64,000 nt of DNA from Alphaproteobacteria bacterium (GTDB lineage: Bacteria; Pseudomonadota; Alphaproteobacteria; DSM-16000; Inquilinaceae), in contig JANQGH010000100.1 of the NCBI GenBank assembly GCA_028277405.1, forward strand, positions 186,001 to 250,000, given 5' to 3'. Below are positions 18,053-26,672 of the stretch, piece after piece (position 1 is the first letter of the stretch; each line of letters opens with the position of its first letter). The position numbers and the translations under genes are program-made. The notes under the pieces are model-generated. The model was not told the DNA's origin, searched no databases, and saw nothing but the letters and a program-made list of their open reading frames with translations.

Positions 18053-19267
18053 ATGGCGAAACGCGGCAACCACAGCCGTGTGCTGATCTACAGCCACGAC
18101 ACGTTCGGCCTTGGCCATTTGCGCCGCTGCCGGGCCATCGGCCATGCCCTGGTTGCGCGCCATTCCGAGATGTCGGTTCTGATCCTGTCCGGATCGCCCA
18201 TCATCGGCAGTTTCGACTTCCGAAGCCGCGTCGACTTCATCCGCGTGCCGGGCGTGATCAAGCTGCGCAACGGCGAATACACATCCCTGAACCTGCATAT
18301 CGATACCGAGGAAACGCTGGCCATGCGCACCTCGATCATCGAACACACGGCCGAGATCTTCGATCCCGATCTCTTCATCGTCGACAAGGAACCGCTGGGA
18401 CTGCGCGGCGAGGTGAAGGGCACGCTGCAACTGATGCGGGACAGGGGCACGCCAACCGTGCTGGGCCTGCGCGACGTGATGGACGAGCCCGCCCTGCTGG
18501 CGCCCGAGTGGGAGCGCAAGAAAGTGCTGCCCGCCCTTGAAGGCCTTTATGATCACATCTGGATCTATGGCCTGCGCCAGATCTGCGACCCGCTGGAAGG
18601 CATCGACGTGCCCGTGTCGGTCGGCGAGAAAACAACCTATACCGGCTATCTGCGCCGAACGGTGCCGCAGGCCGCCTGGGCGACGGTACCGCCGATCGAT
18701 GGCCAGTACATCCTGGTAACGCCTGGCGGCGGCGGCGATGGCGAGGTGATGGTCGATTGGGTGCTGCGCGCCTACGAGGCCGACAATCCGCCCGATCTGC
18801 CCGCCGTCATCGTGCTCGGCCCGTTCATGTCTGCCGAGGCACAGGCGGGCTTTGTCGAGCGCGCCGCCCAGCTCGCCTCGATCGAAATCCTGACCTTCGA
18901 CAACAAGATCGAACGGTTGATCCACGACGCGGTCGGCGTTGTCGCGATGGGCGGTTACAACACGTTTTGCGAGATCCTGTCGTTCGACAAGCGCGCGGTG
19001 CTGATCCCAAGGACGAAACCGCGGCTGGAACAGCACATAAGGGCGACACGTGCCGCCGCACTTGGCCTGGTGACGACCCTGTCCGCCGACAATGGAACGC
19101 CGACGGACGTTATGACGGAGGCCCTGAGAAAGCTGCCGACCCAGCAGAAGCCCTCCGAGGCGATGATCCCGGGCATGATGGGCGGGCTGGATGTGGTCGA
19201 CCGGCTGGTTCAACAGATCATCCACCCCGGCGCGCCCATTGCCGATCAGGTGCGGTACACGGCGTAA
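18053..19267 (+). CDS. Glycosyltransferase, COG4671/MurG-like GT-B fold (first gene of cluster)
   Basis: A 404-residue GT-B type protein. The N-terminal strand and glycine loop read VLIYSHDTFGLGHLRRCRAI, typical of COG4671 predicted glycosyltransferases. The C-terminal domain has ILVTPGGGGDGEVMVDW and the donor-site block AVGVVAMGGYNTFCEILSFD, followed by RAVLIPR, as in MurG and related GT28 enzymes. It should transfer an NDP-sugar to a glycan or lipid acceptor in the cytoplasm. It heads a seven-gene run whose spacings are 4-5 bp or overlaps except for a 70-bp gap before the deacetylase gene. A second COG4671-like gene lies further along. Confidence 0.85.
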   Translation: MAKRGNHSRVLIYSHDTFGLGHLRRCRAIGHALVARHSEMSVLILSGSPIIGSFDFRSRVDFIRVPGVIKLRNGEYTSLNLHIDTEETLAMRTSIIEHTAEIFDPDLFIVDKEPLGLRGEVKGTLQLMRDRGTPTVLGLRDVMDEPALLAPEWERKKVLPALEGLYDHIWIYGLRQICDPLEGIDVPVSVGEKTTYTGYLRRTVPQAAWATVPPIDGQYILVTPGGGGDGEVMVDWVLRAYEADNPPDLPAVIVLGPFMSAEAQAGFVERAAQLASIEILTFDNKIERLIHDAVGVVAMGGYNTFCEILSFDKRAVLIPRTKPRLEQHIRATRAAALGLVTTLSADNGTPTDVMTEALRKLPTQQKPSEAMIPGMMGGLDVVDRLVQQIIHPGAPIADQVRYTA

Positions 19268-19271
19268 TTCC

Positions 19272-20495
19272 GTGGGCTCCGGCATAGCGGCGATCCTGGT
19301 CAAGGGCTATCCGCGCCTTTCGGAAACCTTCATCGCGCAGGAAATCCTGGGGCTACAGCAACGCGGGCAGCGCCAGATCATCGTCTCGCTGCGCCATCCG
19401 ACCGACAAGGCCGTTCACGCGCTCAACCGCCAGATCACCGCACCGGTTCTGTACCTGCCGGAGTATCTTTACGAGGAACCGGCACGCGTTGCAGAAGCGC
19501 GAGACTGGGCGCGATCACAGCCCGGCTATCAACGCGCCTACCAGATCTTTCGCGGCGACCTGCGGCGCGATCCGACACCCAATCGATGGCGCCGCTTTGG
19601 CCAGGCCTGCGTGCTGGCGCGCGAACTGCCGGACGCGGTCGATTTTCTCTACGTCAACTATCTGCACACGCCAACGTCGGTCGCCCGCTATGCCGGCATG
19701 ATCCGCGACCTGCCGTTCGCGGTTTCGGCCCATGCCAAGGACATCTGGACCACCCCGGAATGGGAGATCAGAGAGAAGCTGGCCGACGCCGAATGGCTGA
19801 CCACCTGCACGCGGTACAATGTCGAGTACCTGCGCGGCCTGACCAACCAGCCGGATAAGGTCTTCCTCACCTATCACGGCCTCGACTTCAGCCGCTTTCC
19901 CATGCCCCAGCCGCGCCCCCTGCGCGACGGCGGCGCCGAAGATGACCCTGTCCGCCTGCTGACCATCGGCCGTGCGGTGGAAAAGAAGGGCTTCGATGTT
20001 ATGCTCGACGCCCTCGCCCGCTTGCCAGCCGATCTGAACTGGCGGCTTGACCAAATCGGCGGCGGCCCCTTGCTCGACGACTTGCGGCAGCAAGCCGAGT
20101 CTCTAGGGCTGGCCGGGCGGATCACCTGGCACGGGCCGCAAACGCAAGACCAGGTTATCGCGGCACTGCAGAAAGCCGACCTGTTCGTGCTCGCGTCGCG
20201 GCCCGCTGGCGACGGCGACCGCGACGGCCTGCCAAACGTGCTGATGGAGGCCCAGGCGACGGGCCTGGCCTGCGTTGCAACCGACTTTTCCGCCATTCCC
20301 GAACTGATCGAGGACGGTGCTACCGGCCGGCTGGTGCCGCCGAACGACGTCGGCGCGCTGGCGGGTGCGCTCGCCGACCTCATCACCGACCCCGGCCAAC
20401 GATCGCGGTTGGGCGGCGCGGGTGCCCGGCGCGTGCGCTCAACCTTCGATTTTCAAGCCGGCCTCGATCATCTGGCCGCCCGGTTCGGGCTCTGA
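19272..20495 (+). CDS. Glycosyltransferase family 4
   Basis: A 407-residue GT4-type enzyme. The start is taken as GTG 19272, 4 bp after the preceding stop, because the upstream part of the open frame lies inside the previous gene. The N-terminus has VKGYPRLSETFIAQEILGLQ, a hallmark of colanic-acid/exopolysaccharide GT4 enzymes. The C-terminal donor domain has LLTIGRAVEKKGFDVMLDAL and a variant EX7E block, VLMEAQATGLACVATDFSAI with PELI. The likely job is adding a sugar to a growing surface glycan. Confidence 0.88.
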   Translation: MGSGIAAILVKGYPRLSETFIAQEILGLQQRGQRQIIVSLRHPTDKAVHALNRQITAPVLYLPEYLYEEPARVAEARDWARSQPGYQRAYQIFRGDLRRDPTPNRWRRFGQACVLARELPDAVDFLYVNYLHTPTSVARYAGMIRDLPFAVSAHAKDIWTTPEWEIREKLADAEWLTTCTRYNVEYLRGLTNQPDKVFLTYHGLDFSRFPMPQPRPLRDGGAEDDPVRLLTIGRAVEKKGFDVMLDALARLPADLNWRLDQIGGGPLLDDLRQQAESLGLAGRITWHGPQTQDQVIAALQKADLFVLASRPAGDGDRDGLPNVLMEAQATGLACVATDFSAIPELIEDGATGRLVPPNDVGALAGALADLITDPGQRSRLGGAGARRVRSTFDFQAGLDHLAARFGL

Positions 20496-20500
20496 CGCCC

Positions 20501-21619
20501 GTGCGCATCGCCTTCTATGCGCCAATGAAGCCGCCGACCCACCCGGTGCCGTCCGGCGACCGTCGGGTCGCTCGACTGCTGATGCAGGCCCTGCGCGCAG
20601 GCGGCCACGAGATCATCCTGGCCTCGCGCCTGCGGGCGTGGAGCGCCGGCGACGATCCGCGCCGGATGTGCCGGATCCGGCAGCGCGGCGAACGAACGGC
20701 ACGCCACCTGATCGATCGCTGGCGGGACGACCCGGGCCGACCGCACGCCTGGTTCACCTACCACCTTTATCACAAGGCGCCGGACTGGATCGGGCCGCAG
20801 GTCGCGCGGGCACTTGACATCCCTTACCTGGTCGCCGAGGCCTCTCATGCGCCGAAGCAGGCCACAGGCCCATGGGCCGAGGGCTTTCTGGCGGCGGAGC
20901 AGGCCTTGCGCCAGGCAAGCGCCATCTTCGCCTTGTCCGCCGACGACGAAGCCGGGCTGCGCCGCGCCCTCGGGGGCAAAGCACCGATCCAGCGGCTGCC
21001 GCCGTTTCTCGATGCACGCCCCTACGTCCGGGCCTCGGCACGCCGCGAGAAGGCGCGCCGAACCTGGCTGCCCGGACCGGCCGAAAGCCCGTGGCTGCTG
21101 GCTGTCGGCATGATGCGCGCCGGCGACAAGCAGGCATCCTATGACGTGCTGGCCGACGCATTGAAACGCCTGGTGGATCGGCCGTGGCAACTGGCCGTTG
21201 TCGGTTTCGGACCTGCTGCAGACGCAATCCTCGCCAGGTTCGACGCGGCACGCACCCACCCTTTCGGCAAGCTGAAGCCGGCGGAGCTGGCCGACCTCTA
21301 CGCCGCTTCCGATCTGTTCGTCTGGCCGGCGATCAACGAAGCCTTCGGCATGGCCTTGCTGGAGGCCCAGGCCGCCGGCCTGCCGGTCGTCGCGGGCGGT
21401 GGTCGAGGCGTGCCGGACATCGTCGACGATGGCCGCACCGGCCTGCTGACGCCGACCGGCGATGCGCAAGCGTTCGCCGGCGCCGTAGCCGACCTTCTGG
21501 AGCATCCGCAGCGCCGCCGCGAGATGGGCGCGGCCGCCCAAGGCCATGTGCTCGCGCACCACGATCTCGGCGCCGCCGCCGCCAGGCTGAATGCGGCGCT
21601 GCGGGAAGCGACGGCATGA
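20501..21619 (+). CDS. Glycosyltransferase family 4
   Basis: A 372-residue GT4 protein starting at GTG 20501, 5 bp after the previous stop. The N-terminus (RIAFYAPMKPPTHPVPSGDR) has the proline-rich loop after strand 1, and the C-terminal domain has the EX7E motif in NEAFGMALLEAQAAGLPVVA with GGGRGVPDIV. LFVWPAINE precedes it. Its stop overlaps the start of the phosphatase gene (ATGA), so translation is coupled. Acceptor and donor sugars cannot be read. Confidence 0.88.
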   Translation: MRIAFYAPMKPPTHPVPSGDRRVARLLMQALRAGGHEIILASRLRAWSAGDDPRRMCRIRQRGERTARHLIDRWRDDPGRPHAWFTYHLYHKAPDWIGPQVARALDIPYLVAEASHAPKQATGPWAEGFLAAEQALRQASAIFALSADDEAGLRRALGGKAPIQRLPPFLDARPYVRASARREKARRTWLPGPAESPWLLAVGMMRAGDKQASYDVLADALKRLVDRPWQLAVVGFGPAADAILARFDAARTHPFGKLKPAELADLYAASDLFVWPAINEAFGMALLEAQAAGLPVVAGGGRGVPDIVDDGRTGLLTPTGDAQAFAGAVADLLEHPQRRREMGAAAQGHVLAHHDLGAAAARLNAALREATA

Positions 21620-22200
21620 TCCGCCTGCTCGTGATCCGCCATGCCCCCACCGAATGGACCCTGGCCGGGCGCTTGCAAGGGCGAACCGACACGGCACTGG
21701 CGCCGAAGGCTGCCGACTATCTGGCTGCGATCTCGCTGCCGCCGCCGTTCGACCAGGCCCCCTGCTACGCCAGCCCGCTGCGCCGAGCGATGGAGACGGC
21801 CCGGCGTCTCGGCCGCAAGCCCGTCGTCGACGATAACCTGATCGAGATGGACTGGGGCGCCTGGGAGGGTCTCTCGTTTCAGGAGGCATCGGCCCGCCTG
21901 GACCCGTCAAAGCGCCATTTCGGCCTGGACTATGCGGCACCCGGCGGGGAGTCGCCGCGCGACGTGCAAAACCGGCTGCTGCCATTCCTGCACCGGCTGG
22001 ACGGTTTTGGCGGCGACGCGCTGGCCGTCAGCCACAAGGGTGTCATCCGCGCGCTCTACGCGCTCGCCGTCGGCTGGACTATGGAAAGCAAGCCGCCGGA
22101 CAAGCTGGATTTCAAGGCCGGTCAACTGTTCGCGTTCGACCAACGCGATGGCCTTCGGCTCAAGCGCCTCAACGTCCCGCTGAACGGCCGACCGGCATGA
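21616..22200 (+). CDS. Histidine phosphatase (phosphoglycerate mutase-like)
   Basis: A 194-residue protein of histidine phosphatase clan 1. The catalytic motif is LVIRHAPTEW (RHG replaced by RHA), with PLRRAMETARRLG supplying the second Arg and LAVSHKGVIRALYA the second His. The acid residue is in EMDWGAWEGLSF. It overlaps both neighbours by 4 bp. In a glycan cluster it probably removes a phosphate from a sugar phosphate or glycan intermediate; cobalamin (CobC) or PGM roles are less likely from context. Confidence 0.85.
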   Translation: MIRLLVIRHAPTEWTLAGRLQGRTDTALAPKAADYLAAISLPPPFDQAPCYASPLRRAMETARRLGRKPVVDDNLIEMDWGAWEGLSFQEASARLDPSKRHFGLDYAAPGGESPRDVQNRLLPFLHRLDGFGGDALAVSHKGVIRALYALAVGWTMESKPPDKLDFKAGQLFAFDQRDGLRLKRLNVPLNGRPA

Positions 22201-23357
22201 ACGTCCTGCTCTATGTCCAGCATCTGCTCGGCATCGGTCATGTCCGGCGCGCAGCGTTGCTGGCCCAGGCGATGGCCGCCGAGGGAGACCGGGTCACGGT
22301 CGCCTATGGCGGCTTCCCCGTGCCGCAGGTCGACTTCGGTGCCGCCACGGTGGCGTGCTTGCCGGCCGCGCGGGTCGCCGACGCAAACTTCGCGCCGATC
22401 CTAAACGCGGATGGCCAACCGATCGATGACGGCTGGAAGACGGCACGCGCCAAAGCTCTGCTTAGCCTGCACGAGGATCTGCAGCCCGATTGCATCCTGA
22501 TCGAGACCTTTCCCTTCGGCCGCCGCGCCTTCCGGTTTGAGCTGCACCCGCTGCTTGACGCCGCCAAGGCACGGCGCCCCAAACCCCTGATCGCGTCGTC
22601 CGTGCGAGATATCCTGGTCCGCAAGGACGACCCGGCGAAAGAGGCGGCGATGGCCGAGGCCGCGCGGCGCTGGTTCGATCTGGTCCTGGTGCATGGCGAC
22701 CCGTCGATCGTGCCCTTTGCCGACAGCTTTCCGTTCGCCGGCCACATCGACGACCTTATCGTTCACACCGGCTATGTGGCGCCACGCAGATCGGCCGATA
22801 CGCCCGAGGCGCTCAACGAGGACGGGCTGGATGAGATCGTGGTCTCGGTTGGCGGCGGCGCGGTCGGATTGGCCCTGCTGGAAACCGCGATCACGGCGGC
22901 CGGGCGGGCGCGCACGCGCAAGGCCTGGCGCCTGCTCGCCGGCCCGGACATTCCCGCGCCGGACTTCGAACGGCTTCGAGGCCAGGCCGGCGACACCGTC
23001 ATCGTCGAACGGGCCCGCAAGGACTTTCCAGCCCTGCTGGCGCGTTGCGCCCTGTCGATCAGCCAGGCCGGCTACAACACGGTGGTGGATGTCCTGGCCG
23101 CGAAATGCCGCGCCTTGCTGATCCCGTTCGCCCAATCGGGCGAAAGCGAGCAGAGCCAGCGTGCCGAACTCATTGCCGCGCGCGGATGGGCGCGGTATTT
23201 ACCGGAGGCCGGGTTGAGCGCCGATCAACTGGCCCAAACCGTCGACGAATGCCTGGCCACTCCGGCGAGAGAAATAATGCCGCAAGTTGATCTTTCCGGA
23301 GCACAAACTAGCGTCCGTGTGCTTCACCAGAAATTCATTGGACTCAGGTCCGGTTGA
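22197..23357 (+). CDS. Glycosyltransferase, COG4671-like GT-B fold
   Basis: A 386-residue protein. The N-terminus YVQHLLGIGHVRRAALLAQA matches the glycine-rich acceptor loop of the first cluster gene (18.05 kb). The second domain has EIVVSVGGGAVGLALLETAI and the donor-site block LSISQAGYNTVVDVLAAKCR, followed by ALLIPF. The ATG overlaps the phosphatase stop. Two members of this rare group in one operon suggest two related sugar additions. Confidence 0.85.
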   Translation: MNVLLYVQHLLGIGHVRRAALLAQAMAAEGDRVTVAYGGFPVPQVDFGAATVACLPAARVADANFAPILNADGQPIDDGWKTARAKALLSLHEDLQPDCILIETFPFGRRAFRFELHPLLDAAKARRPKPLIASSVRDILVRKDDPAKEAAMAEAARRWFDLVLVHGDPSIVPFADSFPFAGHIDDLIVHTGYVAPRRSADTPEALNEDGLDEIVVSVGGGAVGLALLETAITAAGRARTRKAWRLLAGPDIPAPDFERLRGQAGDTVIVERARKDFPALLARCALSISQAGYNTVVDVLAAKCRALLIPFAQSGESEQSQRAELIAARGWARYLPEAGLSADQLAQTVDECLATPAREIMPQVDLSGAQTSVRVLHQKFIGLRSG

Positions 23358-23427
23358 CGCCCGGACTAGACTTGTTCCAAACAATGGCCATGATCTCGCA
23401 CTCCACGACAGGAAGCTTCTAGCCGGC

Positions 23428-24234
23428 ATGCTCGCGTCTCCCACCCTTTCTGCCTCGCGGGCGCATGCCGATCCGTGGACCGCGCTGGACGCTGAACTGG
23501 ACCGATGGCGGGCCGCCGGCCGAACGGCGACCTTTTGGTGGCGCGACGACGATGCCACGGCGCCAGGCCCTGCCCTCGATCGGCTTCTAGGCTTGGCCAG
23601 CCGCTACGACGCCCCGGTCGGGCTGGCCGTCATCCCGAAGGACGCAACCGAGGCGCTGGCCGACAGACTGGCGGCCAGTGCGAATGTCGGCGTTCTTCAG
23701 CACGGTTGGGCGCATGCCAACCATGCCGGCCCCGGCGAAAAGAAGATGGAGCTGGGGGATCATCGTCCGGCCTCGCTGGTGGCTGACGAGTTGAGGGCCG
23801 GGTTCGATCGCCTGTCGGCCCTGTTCGGGTCCCGGTTTCTGCCGGCCCTCGTGCCGCCCTGGAACCGCATCGGTAGCGCTCTGGGGCCTCATCTGGCCGA
23901 GATCGGCTTTGCGGGTCTCAGCCTGTTTGGCGCACGGGCGCAGCGGTTGCGCGACGGGCTCGTTCTGGCCAACACCCATGTCGATCCGATCGCCTGGCGA
24001 GACGATCGCGGGTTCACCGGCACCAACGCCGCGCTCGCGGCGCTGATCGGCCACCTGAGCGATCGCCGAGGCGGTCTGGTCGATCCGGACGAAGCGACCG
24101 GCCTCCTGACCCATCATCTCGCACATGACGAGGCGACATGGTCGTTCCTGGAACGCTGTCTGGAGGCATTGGCCTCCCATAGCGCCGCACGGCTGTTGCC
24201 GGCGGACACCGTTTTCGACGCTGCCGATCCCTGA
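23428..24234 (+). CDS. Polysaccharide deacetylase-like protein
   Basis: A 268-residue protein related to the NodB/CE4 superfamily. The first metal motif is in TFWWRDDDATAPGPALDRLL (Asp pair), and the His pair is in VLQHGWAHANHAGPGEKKME (HxxxH). PALVPPWNRIG corresponds to the RPP-type motif. The longer open frame reaches back into the previous gene; ATG 23428 is preferred. It probably deacetylates an N-acetylated sugar of the glycan, on the cytoplasmic side because no signal peptide is seen. The downstream membrane-protein gene starts inside its stop codon. Confidence 0.8.
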   Translation: MLASPTLSASRAHADPWTALDAELDRWRAAGRTATFWWRDDDATAPGPALDRLLGLASRYDAPVGLAVIPKDATEALADRLAASANVGVLQHGWAHANHAGPGEKKMELGDHRPASLVADELRAGFDRLSALFGSRFLPALVPPWNRIGSALGPHLAEIGFAGLSLFGARAQRLRDGLVLANTHVDPIAWRDDRGFTGTNAALAALIGHLSDRRGGLVDPDEATGLLTHHLAHDEATWSFLERCLEALASHSAARLLPADTVFDAADP

Positions 24235-24770
24235 TGCAGTATCGCTACGACCAATCGGCGCTGAATGGCGACTATGGGCGCGGCGGGTTCGGCCTGGCGC
24301 TGACGCTGTTGCCGCTGATTTTGATCGACGTCCATCCGATCGTGTTCTGGTGCCTGGCCGCGGCCGCGCTGTTGTTCGCCGCCTTTTTGGCCCGCACCTA
24401 TCAGCGCCAGCAATCCATCGTCGCCGTCGACGATGACGCAATCGCGATCGAGGCCCCGTTTGCCAACCGCCGGATCGCTTGGTCGGACGTGAGCGTCCTG
24501 AACCTGCGCTACTTTTCGACGCGGCGCGACCGCAAGGGCGGCTGGATGCATCTGACGCTCAAGGGCGAGGACGGCACGGCCATGAAGATCGAATCCAACC
24601 TGATCGGGTTCGATGGCGTCGTCGACCGGGCGGCGGACGCGGCCTTCGCGCGCCGGCTGCCACTGACCGATGCCACGATGGAGAACCTGGTCTCGCTGGG
24701 CGTGACCATCCCGTCCGACCTCGGGCCTGACAGGCACGATGACCGGGATGGCGACCGGGATGACGATTAG
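24234..24770 (+). CDS. Small membrane protein with a PH-like cytosolic domain, unknown function
   Basis: A 178-residue protein with one or two membrane helices near residues 18-55 (FGLALTLLPLILIDVHPIVF and WCLAAAALLFAAFLA). The rest is a beta-rich soluble part (QQSIVAVDDDAIAIEAPFAN, RRIAWSDVSVLNLRYF) resembling the bacterial PH or DUF-type domains seen in membrane proteins. The C-terminus is a run of charged D/R/G. It is the last gene of the glycan run, overlapping the deacetylase stop by one base. The ABC importer ATPase starts 4 bp later, so one transcript may cover both sets. Confidence 0.65.
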   Translation: MQYRYDQSALNGDYGRGGFGLALTLLPLILIDVHPIVFWCLAAAALLFAAFLARTYQRQQSIVAVDDDAIAIEAPFANRRIAWSDVSVLNLRYFSTRRDRKGGWMHLTLKGEDGTAMKIESNLIGFDGVVDRAADAAFARRLPLTDATMENLVSLGVTIPSDLGPDRHDDRDGDRDDD

Positions 24771-24773
24771 CGC

Positions 24774-26672
24774 ATGAGCGATCTCTTACAGGTTCGGGAT
24801 CTGGCGATCGACTTTGTGGTTCCCGGTGGCATCCACCAGGCGGTTCAGGGCGTGTCGTTTCGCGTGCGCGCCGGATCGACCGTCGCGCTGGTCGGCGAGA
24901 GCGGGTCCGGTAAGTCGGTGATTTCCCAGGCCATCATGGGCATCCTGCCGAAGGTCGGCATGATCTCGGGCGGCCAGATCCTGCTGGACGACCCCCAATC
25001 GCGCGGACCTGTCGTCGACCTCGCGGCCCTGGACCCGGAAAGCAAGGCCTACCGCGACATTCGCGGCGGCCGCATTTCGATCATCTTCCAAGAGCCGATG
25101 ACCAGCCTGTCGGCGCTTCACACCGTCGGCAACCAGATCATCGAGGCGCTGAGGCTGCACCGGAAGATCGGCCCGAAGGAAGCCGGCGAAGTGGCCGAGG
25201 CGATGCTTGGCCATGTCGGCTTTCCCCATCCCGGGCGCGCGCTGAAAACCTACCCTTTTGAGCTGTCGGGCGGTCTGCGCCAGCGCGCCATGATCGCCAT
25301 GGCCCTGGTCTGCCGGCCGGCGCTGCTGATCGCCGACGAGCCCACGACGGCCCTCGATGTCACCATTCAGGCCAAAATCCTCAAACTCTTGAAGGATCTG
25401 CAGGCCGAGTTTGGGATGGCCATCCTGATCATCACCCATGACCTTGGCGTCGTCGCCAACATGGCGGACGAGGTCGTGGTGATGTATCGCGGCCGCATCA
25501 TGGAAAGCGGTCAGCTCAGCGATATCTTCGATCGGCCGTCTCATCCCTACCTGAAGGCGCTGTTGCACGCCGTGCCGCGCTTCGACATGAAGCCGGGCGA
25601 GCGGCTGCAGCCGATCCGCGAAATCAAAAGCCAGGAAGGCGGCTTGCTGGCGGCCAAGCAGGCCTGGCCCAAAGGCGCCGACGCGGCCGGCCCCTTGCTG
25701 TCCGTGGAACACGTGACCAAGCGCTTCCAGATCAAGAAGAAGACCGGGTTCGGCGAGGCCAGCAGCGTGCTGGCCGTCGACGATGTCAGCTTCCACGTCA
25801 GGCGCGGCGAGTGTCTCGGCCTCGTCGGTGAAAGCGGCTGCGGCAAAACCACGCTGTCGAAGATGCTGATGCGGGCGATTTCGGCCGACGAGGGGTCCGT
25901 GACTTTCAATGATCGCGGCAAACTTCTCGACGTTCTGGGGTTGGACAGCAAGGCGCTGAAGAAGTTTCGGCCGCGCATGCAGTTCATGTTTCAAGACCCG
26001 TTCAGCTCTTTGAACCCGCGCATGACGGTGCTGGACATCGTCACCGAACCGCTGGTTATCCACGACATCGGCGATCGCGCCTTTCGCCGTGAAATGGCGA
26101 AGGAACTGATGGGTGTGGTCGGCCTGGAGGTCAGGCATCTCCAGCGCTATCCGCACAGCTTTTCCGGTGGCCAACGCCAGCGGATCGGCATCGCCCGCGC
26201 GCTTGCCCTGCGGCCGGACCTCTTGATCTGCGACGAGCCGGTCTCGGCCCTGGACGTCTCGATCCAGGCCCAGGTCCTGAACCTGTTGAAGGATCTGAAG
26301 ACCAGACTGGGCCTGACCTACCTGTTCATCAGCCATAACCTCGCCGTCGTCGACTACATCGCCGACCGGATCATGGTCATGAGCTTTGGCAGAATCGTCG
26401 AGACCGCGCCGCGCGAGATCCTGTTCAATTCGCCGGTGCACCCCTATACGCGCGGCTTGCTCGCGGCCGTGCCCCACCCGGATCCCGATCACCCGCTCGA
26501 CCTAACGCACCTCATGGATGAACGTGCGTCGGAACCCGCGGCCTGGCCGGATCCGTTCCGATTGACCGCCGAGCAACCGGCGGACATGGTTGACCTCGGA
26601 GACGGTCATTTCGTACGCGCGCAGAAAGACACGCGGCCGGAGGACCTCAAGAAATGGGAGTTGGCGTCATGA
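24774..26672 (+). CDS. Oligopeptide/dipeptide-type ABC importer, fused double ATPase
   Basis: A 632-residue protein with two complete ABC modules of the DppD/DppF type in tandem, as in YejF or GsiA. Module 1 has GESGSGKSVISQ, LSGGLRQRAMIAMAL and LLIADEPTTALDVT. Module 2 (from about residue 310) has GESGCGKTTLSK, FSGGQRQRIGIARAL and LLICDEPVSALDVS. Walker A, signature and Walker B are intact in both. It overlaps the substrate-binding protein gene by 4 bp (ATGA). Together with the two permeases it forms a full importer for a peptide, opine or sugar-like solute. Confidence 0.93.
   Translation: MSDLLQVRDLAIDFVVPGGIHQAVQGVSFRVRAGSTVALVGESGSGKSVISQAIMGILPKVGMISGGQILLDDPQSRGPVVDLAALDPESKAYRDIRGGRISIIFQEPMTSLSALHTVGNQIIEALRLHRKIGPKEAGEVAEAMLGHVGFPHPGRALKTYPFELSGGLRQRAMIAMALVCRPALLIADEPTTALDVTIQAKILKLLKDLQAEFGMAILIITHDLGVVANMADEVVVMYRGRIMESGQLSDIFDRPSHPYLKALLHAVPRFDMKPGERLQPIREIKSQEGGLLAAKQAWPKGADAAGPLLSVEHVTKRFQIKKKTGFGEASSVLAVDDVSFHVRRGECLGLVGESGCGKTTLSKMLMRAISADEGSVTFNDRGKLLDVLGLDSKALKKFRPRMQFMFQDPFSSLNPRMTVLDIVTEPLVIHDIGDRAFRREMAKELMGVVGLEVRHLQRYPHSFSGGQRQRIGIARALALRPDLLICDEPVSALDVSIQAQVLNLLKDLKTRLGLTYLFISHNLAVVDYIADRIMVMSFGRIVETAPREILFNSPVHPYTRGLLAAVPHPDPDHPLDLTHLMDERASEPAAWPDPFRLTAEQPADMVDLGDGHFVRAQKDTRPEDLKKWELAS

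Noticed and set aside
24786..26492. Long minus-strand frame opposite the fused ATPase
   Set aside because: Both ABC modules on the plus strand have intact motifs. The antisense frame has no recognisable domain.
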